Positions 52,510 to 60,443 of a stretch of 64,000 nucleotides of DNA are shown here, in pieces. Every line of letters starts with the position of its first letter. Positions within the stretch are counted from its first letter, which is position 1. Location: contig JAPOZO010000052.1 in NCBI GenBank assembly GCA_026706025.1, positions 236,337 to 300,336 on the forward strand. The letters are read 5' to 3'. A program made the translations under genes and the position numbers. The DNA comes from Candidatus Poribacteria bacterium (GTDB lineage: Bacteria; Poribacteria; WGA-4E; WGA-3G). The notes below the pieces were generated by a model. That model had not been told where the DNA came from. It was given only the letters and a program-made list of their open reading frames with translations, and made no database searches.

Positions 52510-52581
52510 ACGCAAGGACTCACCGTTGATGCTGTAAATAAACTAACAACGACCTGGGGCAAAATCAAGCGTTCTCGTTAA
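52510..52581 (+). pseudogene. C-terminal remnant with the TTTW-x-x-IK motif
   Basis: After a TAG at 52507, 23 codons read TQGLTVDAVNKLTTTWGKIK followed by RSR and TAA. The end LTTTWGKIKRSR matches FTTTWAGLKAQR and FTTTWASIKAQR, the tails of the two LamG proteins at 31526 and 32420. Nothing upstream continues the frame, so only the tail of a lost secreted protein remains. Confidence 0.6.
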
Positions 52582-52601
52582 ACAACGTAATAGGTAGAAG
52601 C

Positions 52602-53627
52602 ATGCAAAACATATTGGAAGGCACGGGTGACGCTGTTACTATGCCGCAACGGCCCCCCAGGCTTGTGTCAAAGATATTCAGAGATTATCGAAATAACCGC
52701 GGTCTGTTTTGGAAAGTGATGGTACCCGTAATTATCATCAACTTCTTGTTCTATCTGGGGACATTTCCATTTGCGAAGTTAATGTCTCCGGAAGGACAAT
52801 GGACGATAAGTACAGATAGCGGACTTACTGCTTACACATCCTCTTCTGAATCCGTACAACCCGTAGGTGTCGTATGGGGAACGCATCTTGGCGTTTCATC
52901 TACCCACATCAGTTTCCTTTGGTTAGCGATGTGTCCTCTTATCTTTGTCATAGTGCAACGCCGTAACGGCATAGATACAACTTTCAAAGGAGTTTGGCAA
53001 CAGACATTCCGTAAGACAGTTCCGATTTTAGGTGCCGCTTTTTTCATCGGGATGCTTTTCTTTGGCGTTCCGATAATCTTCGGTTTCCTTATTTTTGAAT
53101 TCTTTTTTCAAGAGCTCGTTCAGTCTAATGCGCCCACCTTAGTTTTTGTGTTTGCGTGTATTTTTGCTGCTTGGTTCGTTCTCTCTGCATATTTCATTGT
53201 GAAATGGAGTCTTTACAACCAAGGGATTATGATTGAGAACCTGTCGGCAATTGCTGCGCTTCGGCGAAGCAGTGAATTGGTACGCCGTAGCACTTGGTGG
53301 AAGTTTCTCGGAATATATCTGCTGTTGACTTTGGCATTTACGGCGTTGACATCCTTACTGCTCGGTTTAACGATGGCACTTCTCTCTTTTGCTGCTCCCG
53401 AATTTATCCCGATGCGTGAAGCCTTGCTGCCCGGAAGGTTTATCAGTCTCCTTTTCTTTGGCTATGCAAAAATAACTTTAGAGAATGCTCCTCCTTTCTG
53501 GACAGTTGGGGTGATCTTTGGTGTGTACACGCTGATATGCGCTGCACTCGCGCCTGTTTGGGCAAGTCTGACAACGCAGCTTTATATGGAACGAGCAGAC
53601 GAACATGCGCAGCAAGTCTCAGCATAG
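52602..53627 (+). CDS. Multi-pass membrane protein (YciC/GDPD-membrane-domain-like)
   Basis: 341 aa with about six helices: near 38-55, 105-120, 140-165, 175-200, 235-265 and 295-325. The sequence MIENLSAIAALRRSSELVRR followed by STWWKFLGIYLLL is typical of the membrane domain linked with glycerophosphodiester phosphodiesterases and of YciC-type proteins, where a charged RSSELVRR helix lies before a membrane segment. There is no catalytic domain. The function is unknown. Confidence 0.7.
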   Translation: MQNILEGTGDAVTMPQRPPRLVSKIFRDYRNNRGLFWKVMVPVIIINFLFYLGTFPFAKLMSPEGQWTISTDSGLTAYTSSSESVQPVGVVWGTHLGVSSTHISFLWLAMCPLIFVIVQRRNGIDTTFKGVWQQTFRKTVPILGAAFFIGMLFFGVPIIFGFLIFEFFFQELVQSNAPTLVFVFACIFAAWFVLSAYFIVKWSLYNQGIMIENLSAIAALRRSSELVRRSTWWKFLGIYLLLTLAFTALTSLLLGLTMALLSFAAPEFIPMREALLPGRFISLLFFGYAKITLENAPPFWTVGVIFGVYTLICAALAPVWASLTTQLYMERADEHAQQVSA

Positions 53628-53641
53628 TCTGATGCTTGGGA

Positions 53642-54463
53642 TTAGAGAAACAACTGAACGCGGGAACGCTCTTCTGGTGGTAAATAGTTATAAATTCTTT
53701 GACGGATCAGTTCTGGCGTATAGCGACGGGAGAAATGAGTTAGAACGATATGTTCGCTCTCAATATCGGCTAACATCGAAGGTAACATCTCAAGGTGTAA
53801 ATGCATCGTCTTCTTGGCACGGGTCCGATGTTCCGGTAGGATGAACGTGCATTCACAAATTAGCACTTTGCACTGCTTCAGCAACGGATGCGCATCAATC
53901 GGGATACTCCGTGTATCTCCAAGATACGCGACTAACGGCAATTGCACCTCCGTCGTGACCTCGACACCGGATCGTTTCAATTCCACGATGTCCGGTCCTG
54001 ACAAATGTTGAAATTCCGGCTTCAACTTTTTCCGAACCTCACAAATCAGATAAGAGACAGCGGGGACACTATGGTTGCCGGGCAAGATGTGTGCCACTAA
54101 ATTCTGCCGAAATGGGATTGCTTCACCTATCCGAACCGGCGTGATTTGATACGCCCAACCTCTGCCTGTATCCAAAGCGGAGATCCTATCGAGGATGTGC
54201 ATCAGTTGTTTAGAACCTTTCCACGGAACATAGATATTCCCCGGCGGTATACCAGAAAGCCAACGTTGACTTATATAGATAGGCAATCCAAAATAGTGAT
54301 CCAGATGGAAGTGCGAAATGAAGACGTTGCCGATCCCGATGAAATTCATCGGGCATCTGCCTAAATCGAAGACGAGGTCTAGCTCCTTTACGCGAACGTA
54401 AGTAGCAACGGCGGAACTCGATTTTCCTTCAAGTGTTAAATTACCACAGTGCAACAATGCCAT
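53642..54463 (-). CDS. Ribonuclease Z-like metallo-beta-lactamase-fold protein
   Basis: 273 aa. The MBL metal motif HFHLDHYFGLPIYIS (HxHxDH) is intact, followed by GNHSVPAVSYLICE (H), AYLGDTRSIP (D), LICECTFIL and LTHFSRRYTPEL (final H). The order is that of the RNase Z/ElaC group, which trims tRNA 3' ends, although the protein is shorter and its start SSSAVATYVRV differs from typical ElaC. A repeat element begins 7 bp upstream of the ATG. Confidence 0.78.
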   Translation of the reverse strand: MALLHCGNLTLEGKSSSAVATYVRVKELDLVFDLGRCPMNFIGIGNVFISHFHLDHYFGLPIYISQRWLSGIPPGNIYVPWKGSKQLMHILDRISALDTGRGWAYQITPVRIGEAIPFRQNLVAHILPGNHSVPAVSYLICEVRKKLKPEFQHLSGPDIVELKRSGVEVTTEVQLPLVAYLGDTRSIPIDAHPLLKQCKVLICECTFILPEHRTRAKKTMHLHLEMLPSMLADIESEHIVLTHFSRRYTPELIRQRIYNYLPPEERSRVQLFL

Positions 54464-54470
54464 ATTGAAT

Positions 54471-54622
54471 AGTTGTCAGTCGTCAGTTATCAGTTGTCAG
54501 AAGAATAGACATTAGTCATTAGTTATCGATTTTCAGTGACTTAGCGAAGAACAGATATCGATTCATCAGTTCCTCTGTTCTTGCCAAGCACTGGCAACTG
54601 ACGACTGATAACCGATAACTAA
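54471..54622. repeat. TTATCAGT-type element in a divergent gap
   Basis: The left arm AGTTGTCAGTCGTCAGTTAT and right arm CTGGCAACTGACGACTGATA are complementary over about 25 bases. The element fills nearly the entire gap between RNase Z-like (start 54463) and MTA phosphorylase (start 54651). Confidence 0.75.
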
Positions 54623-54650
54623 CTGTTCATGTCTTGTGAAAGGACAAAAA

Positions 54651-55508
54651 ATGCGTATCGGAATTATTGGCGGCAGCGGTTTTTATCAGATGGAAGGCTT
54701 AACGGATATCGAAGAAATCGAGGTCGAAACCCCGTTCGGTAAACCCAGCGATGCTCTGATTCTGGGCAACCTTGATGGTAAGCCCGTTGTTTTCCTACCG
54801 CGGCACGGTGTTGGGCACCGATTACTGCCCTCTGATATTAATGTCCGTGCCAATATCTATGCTCTAAAAACGTTAGGTGTTGAGTGGCTTATTTCCGTCA
54901 GTGCAGTCGGGAGTCTACGACAAGATATTGAACCTCGCCATTTTGTTGTACCCGATCAACTCTACGACCACACCAAGGACCGAAAGTCTACCTTTTTCGG
55001 TGACGGTATCGCTGCACATGTCAGTCTTGCCCATCCTTTTTGCCCACAACTGAGTGCCCTTCTGTCTACAGCAGCTACAGAAGTCGGTACCATTGTTCAT
55101 AACGGTGGCACTTACATTTGTATGGAAGGACCAGCGTTTTCAACACAGGCGGAGTCTGAACTTTATCGGCACTTCGGATTTGACATCATTGGTATGACCG
55201 CCGCGCCTGAAGCCAAACTCGCTCGCGAGGCTGAAATCTGTTACGCTGTCCTCGCATGTTCTACCGATTACGATTGTTGGCACCCCGAGCACGATAACGT
55301 GACAACCGAGATGATCCTTGATAATGTCCGTTTCAACGTTGAAACTTCCAAAAAAATCGTCCGAGCCGCTGTCGCCAAAATCCCAGAGGAAGAAGGGACC
55401 TGTGCCTATTCAAACGCACTCCAATACGCGCTCGCGACGCATCCAGATAAAATATCGGCTGCGAAGCGACACCAGTTAAAATTCCTCTTGGATAAGTACT
55501 TGGCGTAG
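54651..55508 (+). CDS. mtnP: S-methyl-5'-thioadenosine phosphorylase
   Basis: 285 aa from the ATG at 54651 with AAAGGAC upstream. The N-terminus MRIGIIGGSGFYQMEGLTDI, PVVFLPRHGVGHRLLPSDIN, VSAVGSLRQDIEPRHFVVPD, YICMEGPAFSTQAESELYR and GMTAAPEAKLAREAEICYA are the phosphate- and ribose-site blocks of MTAP. It splits methylthioadenosine, a by-product of polyamine synthesis, to adenine and methylthioribose-1-phosphate. The 3' end overlaps the convergent aminotransferase gene by 33 bp. Confidence 0.93.
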   Translation: MRIGIIGGSGFYQMEGLTDIEEIEVETPFGKPSDALILGNLDGKPVVFLPRHGVGHRLLPSDINVRANIYALKTLGVEWLISVSAVGSLRQDIEPRHFVVPDQLYDHTKDRKSTFFGDGIAAHVSLAHPFCPQLSALLSTAATEVGTIVHNGGTYICMEGPAFSTQAESELYRHFGFDIIGMTAAPEAKLAREAEICYAVLACSTDYDCWHPEHDNVTTEMILDNVRFNVETSKKIVRAAVAKIPEEEGTCAYSNALQYALATHPDKISAAKRHQLKFLLDKYLA

Positions 55509-56828
55509 TGTCTTGAAGATCCTATCTGCCTCGACCTCAGTTAGAATAAGCGGCGGTGCAATATAAATAATATTTTCCGGTTCTTCGACAGCGTGACCGA
55601 TTTTTCCAACGATAACGCCTTTTTCACGGAGTTGTCCGACAATCAGGTTTGTCTTCGCTGTTGCGAGATGTGAACCGTCGGTTTCGATGAGTTCCACACC
55701 GATCATCAATCCTTTACCCCGCACATGACCAACAATAGGCAATTCGCACAATGTCTCTAACTTTGAGAGCAGATGGGTACCGACTTTTTCCGCATTTTCC
55801 CAGAGGCGTTCTTCTTGGAGAATCTTCAGGTTCGCGATCCCTGCAGCACACGCGACCGGATGTCCGCCATAAGTACAGACTTGCGCAAATTCCCGATTCT
55901 CATCGGTATCTCCGAGGAACGCGTTGAAAACTTTTGTTGAAGCCACACAGGCTCCGAGTGGTAAATACCCACTTGTCAACCCTTTTGCTAACGTGATGAG
56001 ATCGGGTTGTACGTCCCAATGCTCGCACGCGAACATCTTGCCAGTTCGTCCGAATCCGGTGATCACTTCATCAAGTATGAGGAGTAAACCGTAATCGTCA
56101 CAGATTTGTCGGAGTTTTGGGAGGTACTCGTCAGGGGGCACAATCGCACCGCCGCCACCGATGATTGGCTCGGCGATGATTGCAATCACCGTTTCGGGAC
56201 CTTCCCCTTGAATGATCCGTTCAATGTCATCGGCGCAGGCAATACCACAGGTGGAAGCGTCTAAACCGATTGGACATCGGTAGCAGTAGGGCGGATGCGC
56301 GTGCGGAAACCCCGGAACAAGCGGTTCAAAAGCTTTTCGTCTTCGGGCTTGTCCTGTTGCCGACATCGCTCCATACGTAAACCCATGGTATCCACGATAC
56401 CGACTGATAATTTTGTAGCGATTCTCACCCGGATAGGTCTGTCTGCCATATTGCCGCGCAATTTTAATCGCGGTTTCGTTCGCCTCCGAACCACTGTTAC
56501 AAAAGTAGACGTGATTCAAATCACCCGGAAGGCAAGCAGCAAGCTGCTCCGCTAAAATCGTTGCGGGGACATTAATCTGTGAGTGTGGATAGTAAGGTAA
56601 CTTCTGTATCTGTTCATAGACTGCATCTGCGATCTCCTGCCTGCCATAACCGACATTGACATTCCAGAGTGCTGAGTAAGCGTCTAAGTACTCACGTCCT
56701 TCTACGTCCACAACCGTTGTCCCATGTGCTGATTCAAGAACGGCTAACGCTGTTTCTTCAAGGCGTTGATGTTGAAACAACGGATGCCATACGTGTGCCT
56801 TATCGACTTGTCTATAATCTTTTGCCAT
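55476..56828 (-). CDS. Class III aminotransferase (omega-amino acid:pyruvate type)
   Basis: 450 aa. Landmarks: AHVWHPLFQHQRLEETALAV, LDAYSALWNVNVGYGRQEIA, VYFCNSGSEANETAIKIARQ, YRGYHGFTYGAMSATGQ, LLILDEVITGFGRTGKMF and LITLAKGLTSGYLPLGA with the PLP Lys. The class transfers amino groups from omega-amines (beta-alanine, GABA, putrescine or taurine-like). The neighbouring MTA phosphorylase would fit polyamine metabolism, though this is only suggestive. Confidence 0.88.
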   Translation of the reverse strand: MAKDYRQVDKAHVWHPLFQHQRLEETALAVLESAHGTTVVDVEGREYLDAYSALWNVNVGYGRQEIADAVYEQIQKLPYYPHSQINVPATILAEQLAACLPGDLNHVYFCNSGSEANETAIKIARQYGRQTYPGENRYKIISRYRGYHGFTYGAMSATGQARRRKAFEPLVPGFPHAHPPYCYRCPIGLDASTCGIACADDIERIIQGEGPETVIAIIAEPIIGGGGAIVPPDEYLPKLRQICDDYGLLLILDEVITGFGRTGKMFACEHWDVQPDLITLAKGLTSGYLPLGACVASTKVFNAFLGDTDENREFAQVCTYGGHPVACAAGIANLKILQEERLWENAEKVGTHLLSKLETLCELPIVGHVRGKGLMIGVELIETDGSHLATAKTNLIVGQLREKGVIVGKIGHAVEEPENIIYIAPPLILTEVEADRIFKTLRQVLIQEEF

Positions 56829-56843
56829 ATTTTTTCCTGTAGT

Positions 56844-57017
56844 AGTTATCAGTGTAATTAGTTGTCAGTTATCGGTTATCAGTTGTCAGTTTAAAGAGGA
56901 CTCTGAGAAAACCAATATCTCTTAGGACTGACAACTGAAAGGATTTTTTCTAAGGAAAAAATCCGAACTGACTGCTGACGACGACTTTACCCGTTATCGG
57001 TTTGCCTCGCTGTGAGA
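56844..57017. repeat. TTATCAGT-type element
   Basis: Left part AGTTATCAGT, GTTGTCAGTTATCGGTTATC; middle partner CTGACAACTG; right part GTTATCGGTTTGCCTCGCTG. The right end is the inverse of an internal segment of the element at 29927. It separates the aminotransferase start from the argS stop. Confidence 0.65.
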
Positions 57018-57018
57018 G

Positions 57019-58728
57019 TTACATAGAGGTAGGTGCGGAAATGCCTAAAAGCGTCAGTCCATTTTTCAACACCGTTTGTACGCTCTGTATCAAGATAAGC
57101 CGTGCGTGCGTTTTTTCCATGTCTGCTGAATCCAGGACCCGATGTTGATTGTAGTAGGGATGAAAAATTCCCGACAGTTCATGTAGATAATGCGGGATGC
57201 GATGTGCCTCGCGCGCCTCCGCACTCAGCAGCACAATTGATGGGAATTCTGCTAATTTACGGATCAGTTCATGTTCCATCGGTTCACTCAGCCGTTTTAG
57301 GGAGACTTCTTCAATAGGTTTCGATGTAATTCCGTGTTCAACTCCTTGTTCAAAAATGCTACAGCATCGGGCATGGGCGTATTGGATATAGAAAACAGGG
57401 TTTTCGCTGGCGTGTGTGATTGCCAATTCCATATTGAAATCGAGGTGGCTGCTGTTGGCGCGCATGAGAAAAAAGTAGCGGGCGACATCCACTGCGAATT
57501 GCTCACCGACCGTCTCTGCCAGTTCGTCAATGAGTGTATCAAGTGTATAAAACTGTCCGCGCCGTTTTGACATATCTAACCGGTTGCCTTCTGCATTGAC
57601 GAGATTGACTTGCTGAATGATGAAGATTTCGAGCCAGTCATCGGGCATACCGAGTCCCTTGACGAAATTTTTGAGGTGTGTAATATGTCCTTGATGGTCG
57701 GGTCCAAGCAGATCAATAACTGTCGTAAATCCCCTGTCAAATTTATCGCGGTGATAGGCAGCGTCGGGTACAAAATAAGTGTATTCACCGTCGCTCTTAA
57801 TAACAACGCAATCCTTGTCGTCCCCAAAATCTGTCATCCGAAACCATGTTGCCCCTTCTGCTTCGTAAAGGTATCCGTTTTCGCGAAACACTTGAATAAT
57901 TTCTTCTGGCTTCCTGCTGTCTCGGATCGCTTTCTCGCTTGACCAGACATCAAAATTGACCCCGAAACGTTCTAAAGAAGTCCTTTGTTGTCCTAAGATG
58001 TGTGCAATCCCTTTATCTCGAAAGAGTGCCACGCGTTCGTCTGTTTCAAGTTGAAGGCACGCATTCCCCTCGGTTTCAACAATAGTTTGCGCGAACGCTT
58101 GTAGGTATTCCCCTTGATACCCACCTTCTGGAATTTCTAACCCTTCTTCACCGAGTGCCTGCCGGTAGCGGACATCAATGGATTCACCGAGTCGTTGGAC
58201 CTGACCCCCCGCATCGTTGACATAAAATTCACGGATTGCGTTATAACCTATTGCATTCAGGAGATTAACAAGCGTGTCGCCAACCGCTGCGGCGCGTCCG
58301 CTGACAATGTTAAGGGGACCCGTCGGGTTGGCACTAACGAACTCTATTTGGACTTGCTTTCCGGCACCTTTCTCGCAAGTGCCGTATGCCGACTGCCTTG
58401 CTGCGATTGTGTGAAGTGTGTCGTAGAGCCAATTGTCGGAGAGGTGGATATTGATGAAGCCTGCACCAGCGATGTCGATTTGGCGGATGATCGGATGTGC
58501 ATCAGGATCTATGTGTGAAACAATTATCTCGGCTATGTTGCGCGGTGCCATCCGCGCCTGTTTTGCGAGTCCTAATGCAATCGGGGTGGCGATATCGCCG
58601 TGTTCAGGCGTTTTGGTGGGTGAAAACGGAATAGTGGGTGCTTCGGATATAGCGAGTTCGCCAGCATCGACTGCGGCGTGGATTGCCCCTTCTATAATAT
58701 TGTAGACTTCTGTTTTAATTGTATCCAT
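57019..58728 (-). CDS. argS: Arginyl-tRNA synthetase
   Basis: 569 aa. The N-terminal Add1 domain is followed by VQIEFVSANPTGPLNIVSGR, where the HIGH-type site reads N-I-V-S, and later NRLDMSKRRGQFYTLDTLID carries the KMSK-like MSKRRG. FYVNDAGGQVQRLGES, the ATP-site block VIDLLGPDHQGHITHLK and the C-terminal DALR anticodon-binding helices (about 450-569) complete the enzyme. It charges tRNA-Arg. The HIGH variant is unusual but not necessarily inactive; some ArgRS groups carry such changes. Confidence 0.93.
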   Translation of the reverse strand: MDTIKTEVYNIIEGAIHAAVDAGELAISEAPTIPFSPTKTPEHGDIATPIALGLAKQARMAPRNIAEIIVSHIDPDAHPIIRQIDIAGAGFINIHLSDNWLYDTLHTIAARQSAYGTCEKGAGKQVQIEFVSANPTGPLNIVSGRAAAVGDTLVNLLNAIGYNAIREFYVNDAGGQVQRLGESIDVRYRQALGEEGLEIPEGGYQGEYLQAFAQTIVETEGNACLQLETDERVALFRDKGIAHILGQQRTSLERFGVNFDVWSSEKAIRDSRKPEEIIQVFRENGYLYEAEGATWFRMTDFGDDKDCVVIKSDGEYTYFVPDAAYHRDKFDRGFTTVIDLLGPDHQGHITHLKNFVKGLGMPDDWLEIFIIQQVNLVNAEGNRLDMSKRRGQFYTLDTLIDELAETVGEQFAVDVARYFFLMRANSSHLDFNMELAITHASENPVFYIQYAHARCCSIFEQGVEHGITSKPIEEVSLKRLSEPMEHELIRKLAEFPSIVLLSAEAREAHRIPHYLHELSGIFHPYYNQHRVLDSADMEKTHARLILIQSVQTVLKNGLTLLGISAPTSM

Positions 58729-58961
58729 ATCAGCAAATTAAGATGTATATCAGATAGTGTTTCGTATGAGGTTCAACATTTTTAACAATCAAAATTATAT
58801 CACAATAAGGAGAACATGTCAAAATTCATTTTTCGGAGGAGAGGTTTTCGGTATACTTAAAGACGCGTATGCTATGTGTAAGGGCAAGCCTAATTTTCCA
58901 CTTGTATTTTAAGGACTACACCTCTATACTGATGGAAAAGCGAACAGAAAGGAATAAAACA

Positions 58962-59777
58962 GTGCGAGTACTCATCATGTCGGATATGGAAGGTGTCAGC
59001 GGTATCGTCGTGTGGGATCAGGTGAGCGGTGGCGCGGCGATGTTTGAAGAAGGTCGGCACCTTTACACGGAAGAGATCAACGCAGCAGTGCGGGGCGCGA
59101 AAGCCGCTGGCGCGACGGAAGTTGTCGTTGTGGATTGCCACGGGGCGGGGAAAGGTTGGACCTTTAATTCGCTTATCCCTGACAAGATTCATCCAGATTG
59201 TGAATGGGTGGCACATCATGGATGGGGACGCTACGAGGATATGTGGAAAGACGGTTGTGATGCGTGCTTACTCATCGGTATGCATGCCCGTAACGGCACG
59301 CCTGATGGTGTGCTCTGCCATACCATCTCCAGTGTGCAATACCGGAACCTCTGGTTCAACGACGATTTGGTGGGTGAAACGGGGGTGAACGCTGCGCTCA
59401 ACGGTGCCTATGGTGTTCCGATCGCGCTTGTTACAGGCGATGCGGCAGTCTGCCGAGAAGCGAAAGAACTCCTCGGCGATGATCTGCCCACGGTCGCTGT
59501 TAAACAAGGGTTAAGTCGATTTAGCGCACGACAACTTCCACCCGTCCGTGCCCGTCAATTGATTGAGAACGCAGCGAGAGATGCCCTCACAGATTTAACG
59601 CGGGTTAAGCCTTACGTCCCTGATGCCCCAACGACAATCAAAATCGAACTCGGAAGCGTAGATAAACTCGCAGAATTCAAGGGACGGTCAGGCGTTGAAA
59701 TAACGGGACCTGTCAGCGTTGAAAGCCGAGCAAAAGATTGGTTGACGGCGTGGAACCAATTCTGGCCCTACGTCTAA
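58962..59777 (+). CDS. M55-family D-aminopeptidase (DppA-like)
   Basis: 271 aa from a GTG at 58962, chosen because AAAGGAATAAAACA lies directly upstream; a longer frame starts at 58869. The zinc site begins at MSDMEGVSGIV (D8, E10) and continues with VVDCHGAGKGWTFNSL, EWVAHHGWGRYEDM and IGMHARNGTPDGVLCHT, which are the metal and catalytic blocks of DppA. The family releases D-amino acids from peptides, often from cell-wall turnover. No dpp transport genes are nearby. Confidence 0.88.
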   Translation: MRVLIMSDMEGVSGIVVWDQVSGGAAMFEEGRHLYTEEINAAVRGAKAAGATEVVVVDCHGAGKGWTFNSLIPDKIHPDCEWVAHHGWGRYEDMWKDGCDACLLIGMHARNGTPDGVLCHTISSVQYRNLWFNDDLVGETGVNAALNGAYGVPIALVTGDAAVCREAKELLGDDLPTVAVKQGLSRFSARQLPPVRARQLIENAARDALTDLTRVKPYVPDAPTTIKIELGSVDKLAEFKGRSGVEITGPVSVESRAKDWLTAWNQFWPYV

Positions 59778-59783
59778 CCGGTT

Positions 59784-59818
59784 TTGTTGGGTTTATCTTC
59801 GTTCAACCCAACCTACAA
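59784..59818. repeat. TTGTTGGGTT...AACCCAACCTACAA hairpin
   Basis: The arms are TTGTTGGGTT and AACCCAACCTACAA. It lies between convergent genes and may end both transcripts. Confidence 0.55.
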
Positions 59819-59826
59819 GTTACAAT

Positions 59827-60249
59827 TTAAGATTCGTCAAGGACATCAAGCGGATCGCCGGAAGCGTCTGCCCGTTCCAGAATTTCGACTTCGTAGCCAT
59901 CCGGATCGGTGATGAACGCCATTTTCATGCCGCCGGATGTGAATTGCTCGCGCCATTCATCGGGCCAAATTTCCAATCCCGCTTTCTCTAACCCGTCACA
60001 AAATTCGACAATATCAGGGACACCGATAGCAAAGTGCATCAAGTCTTCTTGGACCTGAAGTTCAAAATCCGGTGAATAGGTTAGTTCCAATGTGTGTGCA
60101 TTTCCCGGAAGTTCAAGATGTACGATCTGGTTGCCTGCCGGAGATTTATCGCTCCGACTGAGGACTTTAAATCCTAAGTGATCACAGTACCAGTCGATAG
60201 AACCGTCAAGATCGCTGACGCGAACCCGTGTATGTAAAAAAATTGCCAT
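59827..60249 (-). CDS. Glyoxalase/lactoylglutathione lyase-family protein
   Basis: 140 aa from the ATG at 60249 with AAAAAGGAGCCTGAC, the typical length of glyoxalase I. The two beta-alpha-beta-beta-beta units show HTRVRVSDLDGSIDWYCDHL with VHLELPGNAHTLELTYSP, and MHFAIGVPDIVEFCDGLEKA with AFITDPDGYEVEILERAD. The four metal-ligand positions (His, Glu, His, Glu) are present. It probably detoxifies methylglyoxal or acts on a related substrate. Confidence 0.88.
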   Translation of the reverse strand: MAIFLHTRVRVSDLDGSIDWYCDHLGFKVLSRSDKSPAGNQIVHLELPGNAHTLELTYSPDFELQVQEDLMHFAIGVPDIVEFCDGLEKAGLEIWPDEWREQFTSGGMKMAFITDPDGYEVEILERADASGDPLDVLDES

Positions 60250-60341
60250 GTCAGGCTCCTTTTTGAGAATTATGGACACATAATAACATACTCGGTAGGT
60301 TTTGGCAAGAAATTTGCGCGTGTGTCCGTGCGATTTTTTAG

Positions 60342-60370
60342 TTGAAAATGAGAGGATTACCGTCTATAAT
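60342..60370 (+). promoter_or_regulatory. Sigma-70-type promoter of the sulfatase
   Basis: TTGAAA, 17 bp, TATAAT, about 73 nt before the ATG at 60444. Confidence 0.6.
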
Positions 60371-60443
60371 GATGCTAAATTAAAAGGCAAGAAATCTCAT
60401 ACAACATGCCAACAAAGCGTTCCTATAAGTAAGGTACTCATAA

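Noticed and set aside
52298-52537. 79-codon ORF after the second TPR lipoprotein
   Set aside because: It reads through a 12-bp hairpin and a palindromic repeat, and the recognisable remnant (52510-52581) is in a different frame.
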